NCBI RefSeq assembly: GCF_011397635.1
Contig: NC_064755.1
Location: 34,583,559 to 34,647,558 of the forward strand
DNA from: Epinephelus fuscoguttatus
Lineage: Eukaryota; Chordata; Actinopteri; Perciformes; Serranidae
Direction of reading: 5' to 3'
Length of the DNA stretch: 64,000 nucleotides
Shown here one piece after another: positions 13,501 through 25,150 of this stretch (positions within the stretch are counted from its first letter, which is position 1; the number at the start of each line of letters is the position of its first letter). A model generated the notes under the pieces. That model made no database searches. It saw only the letters and a program-made list of their open reading frames with translations, and was not told where the DNA came from. The position numbers and the translations under genes are program-made.

Positions 13501-16500
13501 TGGATGCAGGGTTTTTGATGTAAAACAGACTCAGGATAGTTATTTTCTTTACTAATGAGTCGGTTTGAGTTGTTTAATACAGCAGCATGTGTTTATCAGC
13601 CGGTCTTGTTTGTTTACGTTACTGCTGATTAGGGTTGCAGCGATATACCGGTTTCAAGTTATACTGTGATATATAAGCTCAAAATAATCATACCGTGTAC
13701 ATTTGCTAATCTTAGATATTGGGGAAAAAAAACGCTAACTGGAAGTTGAATCTCCTCTGTATTTTAGTTATTTTCTAAGGGGTGACTTTTTACACATACT
13801 TCCATTACCACATTTCAAGTTTGAATCATAGTAATAAAATGTTACCATTCCATTTTCATTCCTTTAAGGGTCATTATGACTGATAATGATATAAATTGTT
13901 TAATTCTGTGAAACCGCAATATTTTCTGAGACGAATATGGTACTGTGAAAATCTCATACTGTTGCAACCCTATTGCTGATCACTGCTCCCCTCCATTGAC
14001 TTACTTCACATTCTTCCTGTAAATGTAATTATTTAGACATTGAATTAAAACAAGCTGGCAACAGCTGCCTTTGTGAAGATGAATTACAAGTTATCTCTGT
14101 CCGGGTGCTACACTGCCCTTGCAGCTGAGTTCTGCCTCTTTTTCTTCCATCAACATCACGTTATTCATAAATACTAAGATAGTCAATTACTGATATTTGT
14201 AAATTGATGCCAAATCATCCACGTCAGCATCATGATGCATCTAAGATTTGATTATATCCCTCACCTCTAGTTGACATGGGCATAAACATAAATTATGGGC
14301 TGTTTTTAATAGGCGCATATATGTCGTCCATTTTCCCCAGTATTTTACATATTGATGAAAGTGTAATATTACGGTAAAGGTCAGTATCTCCATTTCATTT
14401 TACTGACTATTACAGTCCAGTTGTTCTTTACTGGACGGCCTGATAGCACGCAGTCACTTCTCTGTTACGACTTTCTTGCTAACAGCCAAATAAATTTTAA
14501 AGAGATATTTATCCTGAGACATGAGTTTTTGTGGGATTTTGTTCAGTTATAAAGTGACAAAAGAGCAATGAAGCTCTGAATTCTGATTGTAGGTATTCAT
14601 CTGCTGTGGATATATGTTCTTGCTCAACAGGCATTGGAGTCTCATGGTTTGTTTCAGTAAATCAGACCGTTGTCGGGTAAAACCTGCTGCGCCTTTGTTG
14701 ATCAGAGACAATCTGAAGTCTACATACAGTAACTGAATATGGAAACTGATAAAAATGACGGTAAATAAATTAAGGAGGAAACATTTTTAAAACTGAGCAA
14801 AAAGTGTATTCATTTTACATCAGGAGGAACTGAAGTCAACATCTCTTCTTTCTCATCAGCAGCATTTATTTTAAGATTTTGTACCTTTTGATGAAGCTGT
14901 TAAAACAATTAATGTCAAGAATGATGATTTCATCACTAAAAAAAATACCTTAAAATAAATGCAACACCTGGAATCACTCATACAGTTTTTTTGTTATAAT
15001 GTGTGTGAATTGATTTGTGTTTATTCATCAAGGCAACAGTCACAGTCTGTTAATAATCGTACTGCATGCTGTTTCTTTATTTCAAACTGTTTGCTGCACA
15101 ACAGCTTCATCAGTGCAGGAAACTAAATGTCTGTCAATACCCACATTTACATCTACTGCGAGTATTGTGAGATATTTCTTGTAATCATGTCCTGTCGAGG
15201 TTTATCAGTCTTCACTGGAACACGCGTCATAATGATAATGAGTCCCTTCCTATGGCACATGGCTCCATCAAGATCTGTAGACAGACCTTTATTTAATTGC
15301 CACTAATGAACAAATGTATGACAAGACACAGCATCACAGTTACATTCACGTGATGATTAAACAGGAGGAGCAATATGATAAAGATGTAAAATTGAGTTAT
15401 CTAAAAGCGCGTAACTCTACTTTACATAAGAGAGTGAACGTTGGAGCTTATCAGTACTATGGTCTTTGATAATTTATCCCCAAAGCTCGTTTAATACCAG
15501 GTTTCGGTACCCTAACCCTACCAGAGATAGAGAGTGAACTGCATTTGATGGCAGTGCTTGAATAGCAGCTTTCTCTGCAGGATTCTCCATCATTAAATCA
15601 GACTTTCACTGAAGGGACGTGTATGCACATCTGCATTTGTAGAACTGCTATTGGAGACGACCTATGATTGGTTAGAATCTCCCGTCACAGACTAGATTTT
15701 CCAAAGCCTGAAAACAGAGCCAAGAGAAGGTGCAGGAGTTTAATTTTCTCTAAGTTCACTTGAATTGACCCTTCCCTAAGTCCCACCCGCTGACTCACAC
15801 TGGCCAATGATAACGTAGCATCAGACCGGCTCAGACCAGGGTCCGACAACAACACAGCTGTGCTCCATTCGCTCTAATGCAGTCGTTTCAGAGTTCCTTC
15901 ATTTTCAGGCTGGTTTTGTGGATTTGGACCTAAATGTTGTGCCTGGGGCACGTCGTGTATTAATGATACTCGTTACCTGGAGAGGTTGGAAAAAGATACA
16001 CGTTTCTTCCCTGTTCCAAAACCAAAATCAAACCCTGAAAAGTGTAGGGTTAGCTAGCTAGCTACTGAAGATATAGCCTACTGAATGTATACACATGCTG
16101 CTTTTGCTTTTTAATGATTATAACAGTGAAACAAAGACCAACCCTGCTGTACAGGAACCAGTGAAGGGAAGCAGGGAAACTTAGCTGATATTCAACCAGC
16201 TCTGTGTCATCACAGTGTGTGCAAAGAACAGTGCTTGTTCCCCAACAGTCTGGCCAAACACTGTTCATCTACACACACTGTGATGCCACACAGCTGGTTC
16301 AATATCAGCAAAGTTTCCCTTTATATTCATTGTCTTGTGTGGCGATCAGCAGTGATGTGGTGGTTCACTTTTACACTGTGATCTGTAGCCTATAGTTCGG
16401 CTTTAGCTTCTAACTGTCTTTGTCTTTTTAACCTGTTGTTGCTGCTGAGTCAGTTTGACATCCTGGATATATCCTTCAAACACAGACTGTAGACCCCTCT

Positions 16501-19500
16501 GTCTGCTTCTCTCTGGAATCACTCTTTCATTTTTCCAAATATATGATAATATTTCTTCAGGGAGTGCAGTTAGTTACAGTGTGGGCTCCATGCTTACTCC
16601 GACAGCTTGTCGGACCACCACAAAGGGGCGGGGCTTAGTGTAAGATCAATTACAAAATGCTAATGCTGGGATTTTTGCCCAGTGAAGCCAAAATGAAACT
16701 GCCTACTCCAGCTTTAAATGTACTGCGTGTTGGTATATTTCTGATGTGGACACACTTGTGTACCACACAAGAAATCAAGACTGTGAGTGTGGGTATTGGG
16801 ACAGACCCTCTGTGTTTACTGGCCACTTTAAATACACTAAATACATACAACATGAACAAAGTGTTTATCAGAGCAGCTACAGACAACAGCATGTTTCTGT
16901 TGTTTGGTATTCATTTCCCATCCTGACTAACACTGAGCAACTTCTGAGCTCTTTAAACATGTGTCATATCCACGGTTCCTCCCTCTTCGTACTGTCCCCC
17001 ATAGAGAAGCTATTACTAGGTAAGTTCTTAGATTTGTTTTTCCCAGCCATCTGTGTGCCCACCTGCCTTTAAGCCAGCCTCACACAGACCCCCCTCCTCC
17101 CCCCCCCCCCCTCCTCTAACGCCTCCAGCTGACTCCCCCTCCTCCCCTCCTGCCTTGGTAATCAACACTTTAACTGCACCTCTGTGTCTGTAGCTGCAGA
17201 CAGACTCACCTGCACTAACCTGCATCTTATCAAAAGGCCGCTCACACTCTGCTACACCAGGAATGACTGAAAATGCTCATCCACTGATCCCGACTCACTC
17301 TTCAAGCACCGTGTGAACAAAAAATCATGACATCAGGCTCGATCACACTGCTGATCACCACTGACCATGTTGGGAATCTGAAGTGTTGCAATGTCACAAT
17401 GTTTGTTGTGCATTTAAACATCGTAAGCACAAAACATTTCTGTGATTTGCAGGTTGAAAGACATCTTGACATCTTCTTATATTTGATTAAAAAGTAAAAG
17501 CTTCTTTTTTTAAGACGGCTTGGTTCCAATAACGTGCAACTAACAGTTATTTTCATTAGCAATTAATCTGCTGATTTTCTACTAACTGATTAGCCTTTTT
17601 TGGCTAAGATCCCCTAAAGCTGAGCTTCGTCTACGTGTAACCACTTGTCACAGGTTGCATACATTTTCCTGTTAAGGGTTTTTGTAGAGTTTTTTCTTAT
17701 CTGAATCAGGGGTCTAAGGACAGATTGTGCAGTATGCTGTACAGATAATGAAGCCCATTGAGGCAAATTTGTGATACCAACACAACACCACTTTATCCTG
17801 TTAAAACAAAACCCACAACTTCGATTAATTTCTATGAAAAACCCTTTTGATTCTTTTGATCTGAGGACCCTTACGGACTAAAGGAATATGAATAACTTAC
17901 AGGATAATCGAGGAATGGACACATAGTTTGAGGTAATTAGCAACCTACCTCTGCCTGGCAACCAGACCAGTGACCAATTGCACAAAACACCTTAAGGTTT
18001 CTCTTTAAGTATGACACTTAAGGCTTAATTTCTCCTCAGCTGAGGGACTTGCCTAGTTGCACAGAAACCCTTCAAAGGTTTTCTCAGTTAAGGAAAAACG
18101 TCACCTCACTTACTGCGTTGAAAGAGATTATACAGCAGTAAAAGTTTGCTTGTACTCAGGCTCGTGATGTCTGTTATCTTCTCACAAAGTTGACTTATAG
18201 TTAATGAAAAAATGTCAGAAGAAAATAAGACAAGAAAACCATATTGGTCAGAGGAGGAAAATATTATACCTCTGGAGGCATACAATCATAGGAAGCACAA
18301 ACTATAAAGGAAATTTGATCCCCAAATACCAGAAAACAGAAACGATTATAGGAAGATGCAACAGAAATTAATTCACTCAGATCTATAGTGTAAAATCAAA
18401 AGTGTATCCACTGGGTTCTCCTGGTTGCAGAATATTCCTTGGGTGTGTTAGTTTTTTCATTTATCACCATAAACTTGGTCATGTTACAGTTAAGATAGAG
18501 TCAGAGGTACCTTAAAGCTATAGTGCGTAACTTCTGTCACCTCCCAGTGGATAATGTGTTATTACAACTAATAACCCGGCGGCACTTCCATGTACACAGA
18601 GTAATACTCGCCACACACCGTGTAAACAGAGTAACACTTGCTTCACACCGTGTACACAATGCTACACAATGTGGCGAACACCAGGCTGCTAACATTACAT
18701 TATGTTCATAGCACCATTTCCAAGAAAATAATGAAGTACTACGTCCAGTACATGTAACAGCAACACATACTACTCATAATATAATTATAAACCAAGTCAC
18801 TTACTTATCCAACAGCAGCAAGGCAACATCCGTGTCTGCCCTCAGCCCAATTTTTTCCTTCAGGGCTCTCCACCGAGGAAAAGCGGCGCCAATACAAATC
18901 CTTGTTTGCCTTCTCTGTCGGTCACTTTCCTTCTTTGCTAATAGACCTTCAGCCGAACGTCCAGGCTTTTTCTTTGTGGTAGGATCCACTTCTGAACTGT
19001 GTCTCGGCCGCTTCTCCGCCATGTTGCTTTCTCTTTCTACCTGCGCTCTACCTCTTGCTATGACACTCTCCGCTCTTCCTCCCCCTCCCTTCTTGTTGTG
19101 AGGAAGCATTTCCTGTGCGCCAGCGCGGGAATGTCACCGGTCGACACGCAAACTAAAAATGATATATATTGAAAAATACAGCGAGATGTTAAGAGCCGAT
19201 CGGCTTAATCAGCATTGTGTCATCTCCTCTAGTAGTGGCTTGGGTGAAACGGACATTTACGGACCTGTAGAAGTTACGCACTATAGCTTTAAGTTTTTTT
19301 TTTTTAAGCTTGCTTTGGCTGCTAAGGTCTCTTGTGGAATGAATATTTCTGAATGCACCGCTCACATCATCTTCCTCCATTGTCTGAAACAAGTCAACAG
19401 AACTTGCTAGCTAATGTCTGTGGACAATTGTTTTGCCTCCAGCTAAGCCCCGCCCACCCAAAAAATGTCAGACTGTTTACCAACAGTGAAAGGATCTACA

Positions 19501-21968
19501 GCAAATGGCACTGTTTTTAATTTAATGAGAGTTCTTATTTAAACAAAGGCATATTTCCAAGTTGGCAATCACTCATAAGGGCCCCACTGACTGACTGTCT
19601 GTAATCAAGACATGCCAACCAAATTTAGGAAGGTTTCTCAACCAGACGTCTTAATGTCTTTTGACCTGCAAATCTCAAAATCGATACAAATTAAAGTTTA
19701 AGTTCTTAAAGGGAAACTGCCTTGGTTCAAAATATCTAACATCCAAACTATGTGGAAACCTCATAAACAATCTGCTTCTTTATTGCTTTGAATTCAGCGA
19801 CAGACCTGAGTCCATCTCCGCCTGTGTTCAGTGGGAAGCATCAGTGCATTCCAGTTTCAGTAGTCGTTGATGTACTGAGTCTTACATCACTAGTGTCACA
19901 GCCCTGTATACAGTATCTGTGTATAATACTGTATATGTCTGTAGCTGGTAGACAAATAATTGATTTAATTTGACATCCTAAATAAGGAAGCACTGTACTG
20001 AGTCCCCACACTGATACTGTACCAGCAGCACCCTGTCATGTGTCGCTGTGTTATTAATGACTGCTTTGCATTAATGTTACTGGGAGAGAGAAAACAAGCA
20101 GCAGCTTTAAGACCTTTCGCAGTCTGACCAGTGCTCTGCTCACTCCTCTACAGGTCAGCTAATGGGTATGAACGAGATCACGGAGAAGCTAACCCTGGAT
20201 GCAAAGTGCCGGAACGAACACGCTATTGTCCAGAGGGTGACCACCGCCGCCAACCTCAGCAGAGTCCCCTGTGGGTCAGATAAAGAGTGCAGGTGAGAGG
20301 AGCAGAGGAAATGTCAGTGGGAACGTCCCCCAAAATCTGCTGTGATGATGCTGATCAGTGGTGTCTTGAGATTCTATTTGTGTTCACACATATCAGGTTC
20401 AGATTTCAATCAGTTAGAGCTACTGTGTGTGATCTGTTTTAGTAGATGAATTGTACATGTAACATGAATACACACGGGCCCACTGTCAGTGGCTGGAGTA
20501 CATTTCAGCTTTAAAGGTTCTCATTTATAAAACAGTGCATAGGCTCCATACAAAAAGACAAAAATGGCGTGCGCCCAAAAAGAAATTCACAATTTCTACA
20601 ATCAGGCTTCCACCTCACCATCTGCATCGCCAATTTCCCATCTCCAAAATGTTGGTAAGCATGGGTCAAAGTTTCTCCCATCAAGTCTGTTTTTATACGT
20701 CACTTTTTTCTGTGGGAAGTGGTATATGCCTCTTTTAGGCCTCGTTTTGAGCAATGTGTACGCAATGTTTATAAATGAGACCCCAGAGGTGGAAGAAGTA
20801 CTCAGATCTTTTATTTTAAAGTTGACTTCTGTATTTTTCCAACCTGGACCCTATTTTTCTATGTTTTTGTTTCTAAGTGACTAATGGGAACAACAATTTT
20901 TTAAATCAGTCCAGCAATGAGAAAGCCATCAATTTACATTCACTGAAAGTGCTTGTTTTTGCCACTGACAGGATCAGATTGTTATTTTAAGTGTCAAACA
21001 ACTTACGGAAAGGATCGTTACAGAGGTCGATCTTTTTGGAAAAGAGTACAATCCTTTTTGTTTGACCAGAAACAACCTCGATGTTATTGTCGTCAAACCC
21101 ACCAGACTCCATTTAAATAAACAGTAATTTAAGCCAGTTTAAACCCAGCATAATCTTACATCTAACTGGGTGAATGTAGGGTTTATTCCAGCCAAATCAG
21201 AGCTGGTGATTGATGGAACAGTTGACAGACGAACCAAGACGACTTTTGTGAGTTTTATTTTGTTTCTGTAGAATTTGAATTAAGTGTGTTTGATGATGAT
21301 AAAAACACTCATTACTTAAATGGAGTCTGGTGGGTTTGGCAATAACAATTTTAGGGCTGTTTCAGGGGAAACAAAAAGGATTCTACTCTTTAACAAAAAG
21401 GTCTGTCTTTGTAATAGCTCTATCCATAATGTTGTCGGACACTTAGAATAACAATTTGAGCCCGTCAGTGGCCAAAAAGCACTTACAGTAAACATAAATT
21501 TACAGTGCCAAATGCCCTCTTACGCTTCTGCCGTCTGCAGCAGTCTCACTTAATAGTGGACTGATTTCAAAAATTGTTGTTCCCATTAGTCACTTAGACA
21601 CAAAAATATTGAACTTAACCCTTTAAATAAAAGTTGCAGTCCTGAAGTGTAGAAACACTATTTTACATGTAAAAGTCCTTTTTTATTTTTGTTGCTGACC
21701 ATTGATAAACCTGCTGATCGTGTGTCCCTCTTTATTCTGTGGCTTCATCTTTACTTCCAATCTTTGCTGCTTTGACCTCAGTCCTCCTGTTCCTCCTCCT
21801 GATCATCCTGTCCACAGGTTCGCCGGCAGGACGGTGACCAGCAGCAGCCTGGTGTTGGTCACCGTGGCGACCAAAGAGGAAGGAGCCGCCCAGCTGACGG
21901 TCAACTGTGAGAAAATGGTGATCGGCACGATGCTGGTGAAGGACATCCTCCTGGCTCTGACGCAGTGA
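6416..21968 (+). CDS. ap3b2: AP-3 complex subunit beta-2 (neuronal), C-terminal ten exons
   Basis: AP3B2 is the large beta subunit of neuronal AP-3, a coat that sorts cargo on endosomes for synaptic-vesicle and lysosome-related carriers. Exons read from splice sites and continuous phase: 6416-6530, 7127-7307, 8613-8778, 8947-9034, 9310-9419, 9584-9812, 11626-11710, 12027-12124, 20154-20292, 21818-21968 (stop TGA). They encode 453 aa, about 40% of the usual 1080-aa protein. The first exon ([15 protein letters not shown], then [17 protein letters not shown]) follows AP3B2 rather than AP3B1. Next comes a Ser/Glu/Asp/Lys-rich hinge (segment residues 1-185), then the ear from about residue 221, with [36 protein letters not shown] and the end [17 protein letters not shown]. 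All ten exons are open and in phase. The preceding exon was not found in 1-6415 and probably lies upstream of the window. The 8-kb intron 12125-20153 is loaded with repeats. The fish paralogue letter cannot be decided here. Confidence 0.95.
6592..6684. repeat. (TG)n microsatellite
   Basis: About 45 TG units with a single interruption (GTGATTG), lying 60 nt downstream of the donor of ap3b2 exon 6416-6530. Confidence 0.98.
7561..7590. repeat. (AT)n microsatellite
   Basis: Fifteen AT units inside the ap3b2 intron 7308-8612. Confidence 0.97.
7858..8328 (+). mobile_element. internally deleted Tc1-like element
   Basis: Terminal inverted repeats CCACTTTATTAGGTACACCT (7868-7887) and AGGTGTACCTAATAAAGTGG (8299-8318). 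The left interior matches the beginning of the 28.4-27.3 kb copy (GGCATGGTTGTTGGTGCCAG, TCTCTAGGGTTTA, AATATCCAGTGAGCAGCAG). The right interior matches its end (CTGAGGAATGTTTCCAGCACC). The transposase catalytic core is missing, so this is a non-autonomous deletion derivative. It lies in an ap3b2 intron. Confidence 0.85.
9813..11625 (+). other. ap3b2 intron
   Basis: No exon is seen. The segment 10030-10420 is moderately GC-rich and open in one frame but resembles no protein. The segment 10505-10860 (CGTAGTATCCCGATATTT ... TGATATTGTATCGTGG) is a dispersed fish repeat that shares words with 33040-33120. Confidence 0.5.
12828..13487. mobile_element. TTAA-type MITE (left TSD decayed)
   Basis: The right end reads TTGGTGTGTCGGCC followed by TTAA (13484-13487). 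Its inverse aligns with the left end, AAAGGTGCGGACACTCCAAA, after CTAA (a probable mutated TTAA at 12828-12831). The interior has a GA-rich tract (12987-13010) and short frames without recognisable homology. A TTAA target is typical of piggyBac and Kolobok superfamilies. Confidence 0.5.
13630..13972. mobile_element. hAT-type MITE with 8-bp target duplication
   Basis: Terminal inverted repeats TAGGGTTGCA (13630-13639) and TGCAACCCTA (13963-13972). Flanking octamers CTGCTGAT (13622-13629) and TTGCTGAT (13973-13980) match at 7 of 8 positions, as expected of a hAT insertion. There is no coding capacity. Confidence 0.8.
15776..16638. repeat. 863-bp dispersed repeat with internal hairpin, copy 1
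   Basis: Short terminal inverted repeats CTAAGTCCCACCC and GGGCGGGGCTTAG. The internal inverted repeat spans 16177-16222 (AACTTAGCTGATATTCAACC ...) and 16273-16320 (... GGTTCAATATCAGCAAAGTT). Nearly the same sequence recurs at 31637-32478, so this is a mobile or dispersed family. The superfamily was not determined. Confidence 0.8.
18512..19292. mobile_element. TTAA-flanked DNA element carrying an exon-like ORF
   Basis: TTAA at 18512-18515 and 19289-19292 flanks 20-bp perfect terminal inverted repeats AGCTATAGTGCGTAACTTCT. The TTAA target points to piggyBac or Kolobok. The interior contains a minus-strand ORF described separately and short tandem CACACCGTGTA-type repeats at 18587-18672. Confidence 0.85.
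18805..19022 (-). pseudogene. exon-like ORF inside the TTAA element, ending at a consensus donor
   Basis: The ATG at 19022 is in strong context (AACATGGCG). It opens a 72-residue frame, [19 protein letters not shown] to [14 protein letters not shown], rich in Lys/Arg, with the motif [19 protein letters not shown]. The frame ends two bases into a codon at GGATAA|GTAAGT, a consensus splice donor, so it looks like a first coding exon trapped in a non-autonomous element. It resembles N-terminal segments of uncharacterised fish proteins, some transposon-encoded (memory, unverified). Expression and downstream exons are unknown. Confidence 0.5.
20293..21817 (+). other. last ap3b2 intron
   Basis: It contains a foldback element (20863-21607) inserted in a GTGGAAGAAGTACTCAGATC-type fish repeat. 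A pyrimidine-rich acceptor precedes exon 21818. Confidence 0.7.
20863..21607. mobile_element. foldback/MITE with terminal inverted repeats over 40 bp
   Basis: The left end (CTAAGTGACTAATGGGAACA, ACAATTTTTTAAATCAGTCC) and the right end, read inverted, match at about 40 of 41 positions. The similarity continues outward through TTTTTGTxT. A second inner pair, AGACTCCATTTAAATAA (about 21105) with TTAAATGGAGTCTGGTGGG (21317), makes the whole 0.74 kb largely self-complementary. Confidence 0.8.
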
Positions 21969-23700
21969 CGTGTGACCTTTTTGCCCTCTGCCGCCCCCCC
22001 TCGCCCCAACACGCCTCTCACATGTCATCCATCACACGTGTAGCATCTCCTCCATTCTCCTGTTAGCAGCATCGGCGAGGAAGTTTCCAGAATGTTTTAA
22101 CTCCAGTTTGTTGTCTGTTCAGGAGCCCTCTACTTTTACAAATTACTCCTTTATTTACTGAATGCCACAGTTGTACGTGATATTTACGACAATCAGACAT
22201 GACCTGATATGAAATCCCTCCCTGACATGACTTCATCCAAATATAGATAGGTTGGAACGTATTTTTTCTTCCCAGAGCCGATTTATTGGACTCCAGTTTC
22301 TGAATTAACCTAAATTTGATTTGTGTATCTTTTAAACTTGAAATCTACTTAAATGAAAAGCAGAATTTGCTCATTGTATAAACAGGACCGGAGACAAGCT
22401 TGAAGGTTCAAACGTTTATAGAACACAAGGTCCACTTACTTTATGTTTTGAAGGCTTTCAGCTACAGTTTGTGGTCTTCCTCTCGGCAGATGGAGTGACT
22501 TGTTTGTTGTGGACTGAGACTGACTGAAGGCAAGGCGAGTTTATCTGTATAGCACCTTTTAACAACAGTGCAACTCAAAGTGCTTAAAGGGCGGGTCCAT
22601 TATTTATTTATTTATTTATTTAGAGGGTTTCAAGGGCCGTTGTGAGCATTTATACTTGTGCGGTGGTGTGTCTGTGTCACTCTGCAGTTACACCTCCAGA
22701 ACACTAGTCGATGGTGGGGTTGTTTCTGTGAAGTGCTGTAAAGTTTAATTGATTGAAAACAGACAAACACATTTTCCCCACAAATACAACATGCTAATGT
22801 TTTTAGCACAAGCCTATGGCATTTTACATTGTATAAATTAGCCTAGCAGCTAGCAGACTTTTCCTCTACTCATATAAAACCAGGGACAACAGCAACATTT
22901 TCAGCTTACAGAAATAGACAGGGGATCTGCATCGCCATGACGTGTAGTTACGTTTCTGGGGAGGTGCACATGAGGTTACTTAGTCAGTTGAAGCTCACCT
23001 AAATTTTTCTGGGAGTTTGTTCCATATAATGTGACACAGAGAAGTTAATGAATGCTGTTTAGTTTTGACTCTGGGAACAAGTAAGAAGATCCAGCAGTTC
23101 ATTATGTAGCAACAGATCAGAGATGTGTCACAGCATCAACTGAGAGGACGTTAATGTCTTGATGACTCGGAGAAGCATAAATGAGACCATTCGCATCCAA
23201 TGATAACACTCCAAAATATGAACAGCTTCATTATTTCAATGTTATGTACTAAGGTTATGTGATAGAGACTCCATCTGTTGAAGAAGGCCGTGAGATTTTT
23301 TTCGAGTGTTTCAAACACACAGTGAGTGAACTTTGTGTTAAGAATTAATTCATCAAAACAAAAAGGTCTTTTCTTTCTCTTAAAAAATAATCCATTTTTC
23401 ACCCATAAAATTAAGTTTATTTTAAAATGTTTTAGCTTGTTAGTTTTTAGCAATCAGACTATTTTAAGATGTAGTTAATATAAGTAATAGATTACACTGT
23501 AGTACAAATTCCCCTCAAAACACCACGATAAAACTCAGACTGTCAGGTCAGTAAATCACTCATTCAGTTATTTGAAGTACTTGAATGTAGCACGAAGGCT
23601 CGACTGAGACAATGACTACCTATAACTGAATCATTTTGGCACAATAAATCAATAACTGCTCCGCCGGGGATCAAAGACGGACCTTCATCTCAAACTCGCC
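21969..23700 (+). other. ap3b2: probable ap3b2 3' UTR and downstream sequence
   Basis: No coding exon is seen after the ap3b2 stop. The 3' UTR must begin here, but its end is uncertain. A consensus AATAAA lies at 23643-23648; earlier consensus signals were not noticed. A fragment at about 22521-22590, with a TTTATCTGTATAGCACC-type sequence, resembles a common fish LINE tail, and a short ATTT microsatellite follows at 22600-22621. The stretch 22385-22500 shares GGTCCACTTACTT and GGCTTTC words with the foldback element at 3.9-5.1 kb. Confidence 0.4.
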
Positions 23701-23813
23701 GTCATAGTGCACATGTTCATCACAACAAGAGGGGCGTTTATAAAAACTGAAGATGTATAAATGTTACTGTATGTATTGCAACATGTAATACAGTACTGCT
23801 ATAAGTAAGTTGT

Positions 23814-23872
23814 GATGTGTGTGTGTGTGAGTGAGTGTGTGTGTGAGTGAGTGTGTGTGTGTGTGTGTGTGT
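23814..23872. repeat. (TG)n microsatellite with GA interruptions
   Basis: TG repeat interrupted by GTGAGTGA units, in intergenic space. Confidence 0.95.
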
Positions 23873-24640
23873 GATGACACTGAATACTGACCTGTCAAAC
23901 ATTAAACCTGCTGAATGACTCAAAGTGACACTCAACTTGAAATCATCATGAAGCACATAAAGAAAATAACATATAGGAGATAAAGAAACTAAGACAAGTG
24001 TTACAGGACACAAAGATTTTCAACACTTTAAATATTACATTAAATTATCGATTTAGAGATTTGTCTTGTTCAAATTATGGCAGAATTGTAGAAAATGAAA
24101 ATTATTTCTAGGGTTTCTATTAACACTGATTAATCATTATTTAATAATCTGTTAATTAATATTTTCTTGATTTTTCATTGGCCCATAAAATGTGAGAAAA
24201 TATCAGTTTAATATCACAGGAAATTGATTTAACACTCATTCTTAAAAACTGGGACAAAACCTTATTTCGTGCTTTTTGATTTTTACGCTACAATTAGGGT
24301 GGGAAAAAAATATTTAAAAAGATCAGTCTTGATAATTAAACCTTGTAATGGGCCTTTTTTTCCTCAAGTAGCATACATAACAATAACAATTATAATAATA
24401 CTTGATTTGTATAGCATTTTTTTAAAACAGTTACAAAGTCCTTTATGAGATAAATAAAATAGTGTACACCATCAAGATAAAAATATTGAACATAGGCTAA
24501 GACCAGATAAATCAGTATGTAATAAAAATAAATAAATAAATAAATAATAAAATTGATTTAAAAAAAAAACTACACACATGATAGTTGTCAGAGGTCAGAT
24601 CTAATGAGGCTGATGTCTTATGGAGTTACCAAGAGTTCTC

Positions 24641-25020
24641 TTAAAGGTAGGATCTGGAGGATTTTCAAACAAAACAAAATATAGACATATACAAATGAAA
24701 TCCTGCTTAATCATCACCTGTGGGCTTCTACTCGTGTGGTGGTGACTCTGTTTGCAGAGCTCCTGCCCTTTGACTGTATTTTGATATTTTTGTGAGCTCG
24801 GACCGCTTCTGGGCGGAGATTTACCCAGCCAATGAGAGACCGCAGGTGCCGTGCCTGAACGTGTCCGAACGTGCGAGCCTTGCCTGAACCTCTTCTGTGA
24901 AGCCTTTTTCCGTACCTCCAGGCTCCGTACACCCGGGAGAGTTGAGCCTGATAGGAGGGGCCGGATTTGAATGTGTGTTTACAAACAGCAACTGGAAAAT
25001 CCTCCAGACCCTACCTTTAA
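24641..25020. mobile_element. 380-bp TTAA MITE
   Basis: TTAA at 24641-24644 and 25017-25020. Terminal inverted repeats AGGTAGGATCTGGAGGATTT (left) and the inverse of AAATCCTCCAGACCCTACCT (right) match at 19 of 20 positions. The paralogous segment near 29861 has a single TTAA, the apparent empty site. Confidence 0.88.
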
Positions 25021-25150
25021 TGCTAAGCAAAATACTCATTTTCAAACTTTAATTTGTATTTAGTTTTGATTTAGAGCAGCTACAGAGTTAACATGTTATG
25101 GTTGAGACACACCTGACAGCAACTTTATTTAATTAATGTATCCTAAAATA

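Larger units (their letters stand above)
12125..20153 (+). other. 8-kb ap3b2 intron rich in transposons
   Basis: It holds a putative old hAT-like element with ends near 12375 and 14270, a TTAA-type MITE (12828-13487), a hAT MITE (13630-13972), an 863-bp repeat (15776-16638), a poly-C tract (about 17097-17111) and a TTAA element with an exon-like ORF (18512-19292). A sequence at 17764-17871 recurs inverted at 33592-33695. The stretches 14280-15770, 16640-18510 and 19300-20150 show nothing recognisable. Confidence 0.7.

Noticed and set aside
18832..19101. 89-aa plus-strand frame
   Set aside because: Antisense of the exon-like ORF in the TTAA element, which has the better start context and a splice donor.
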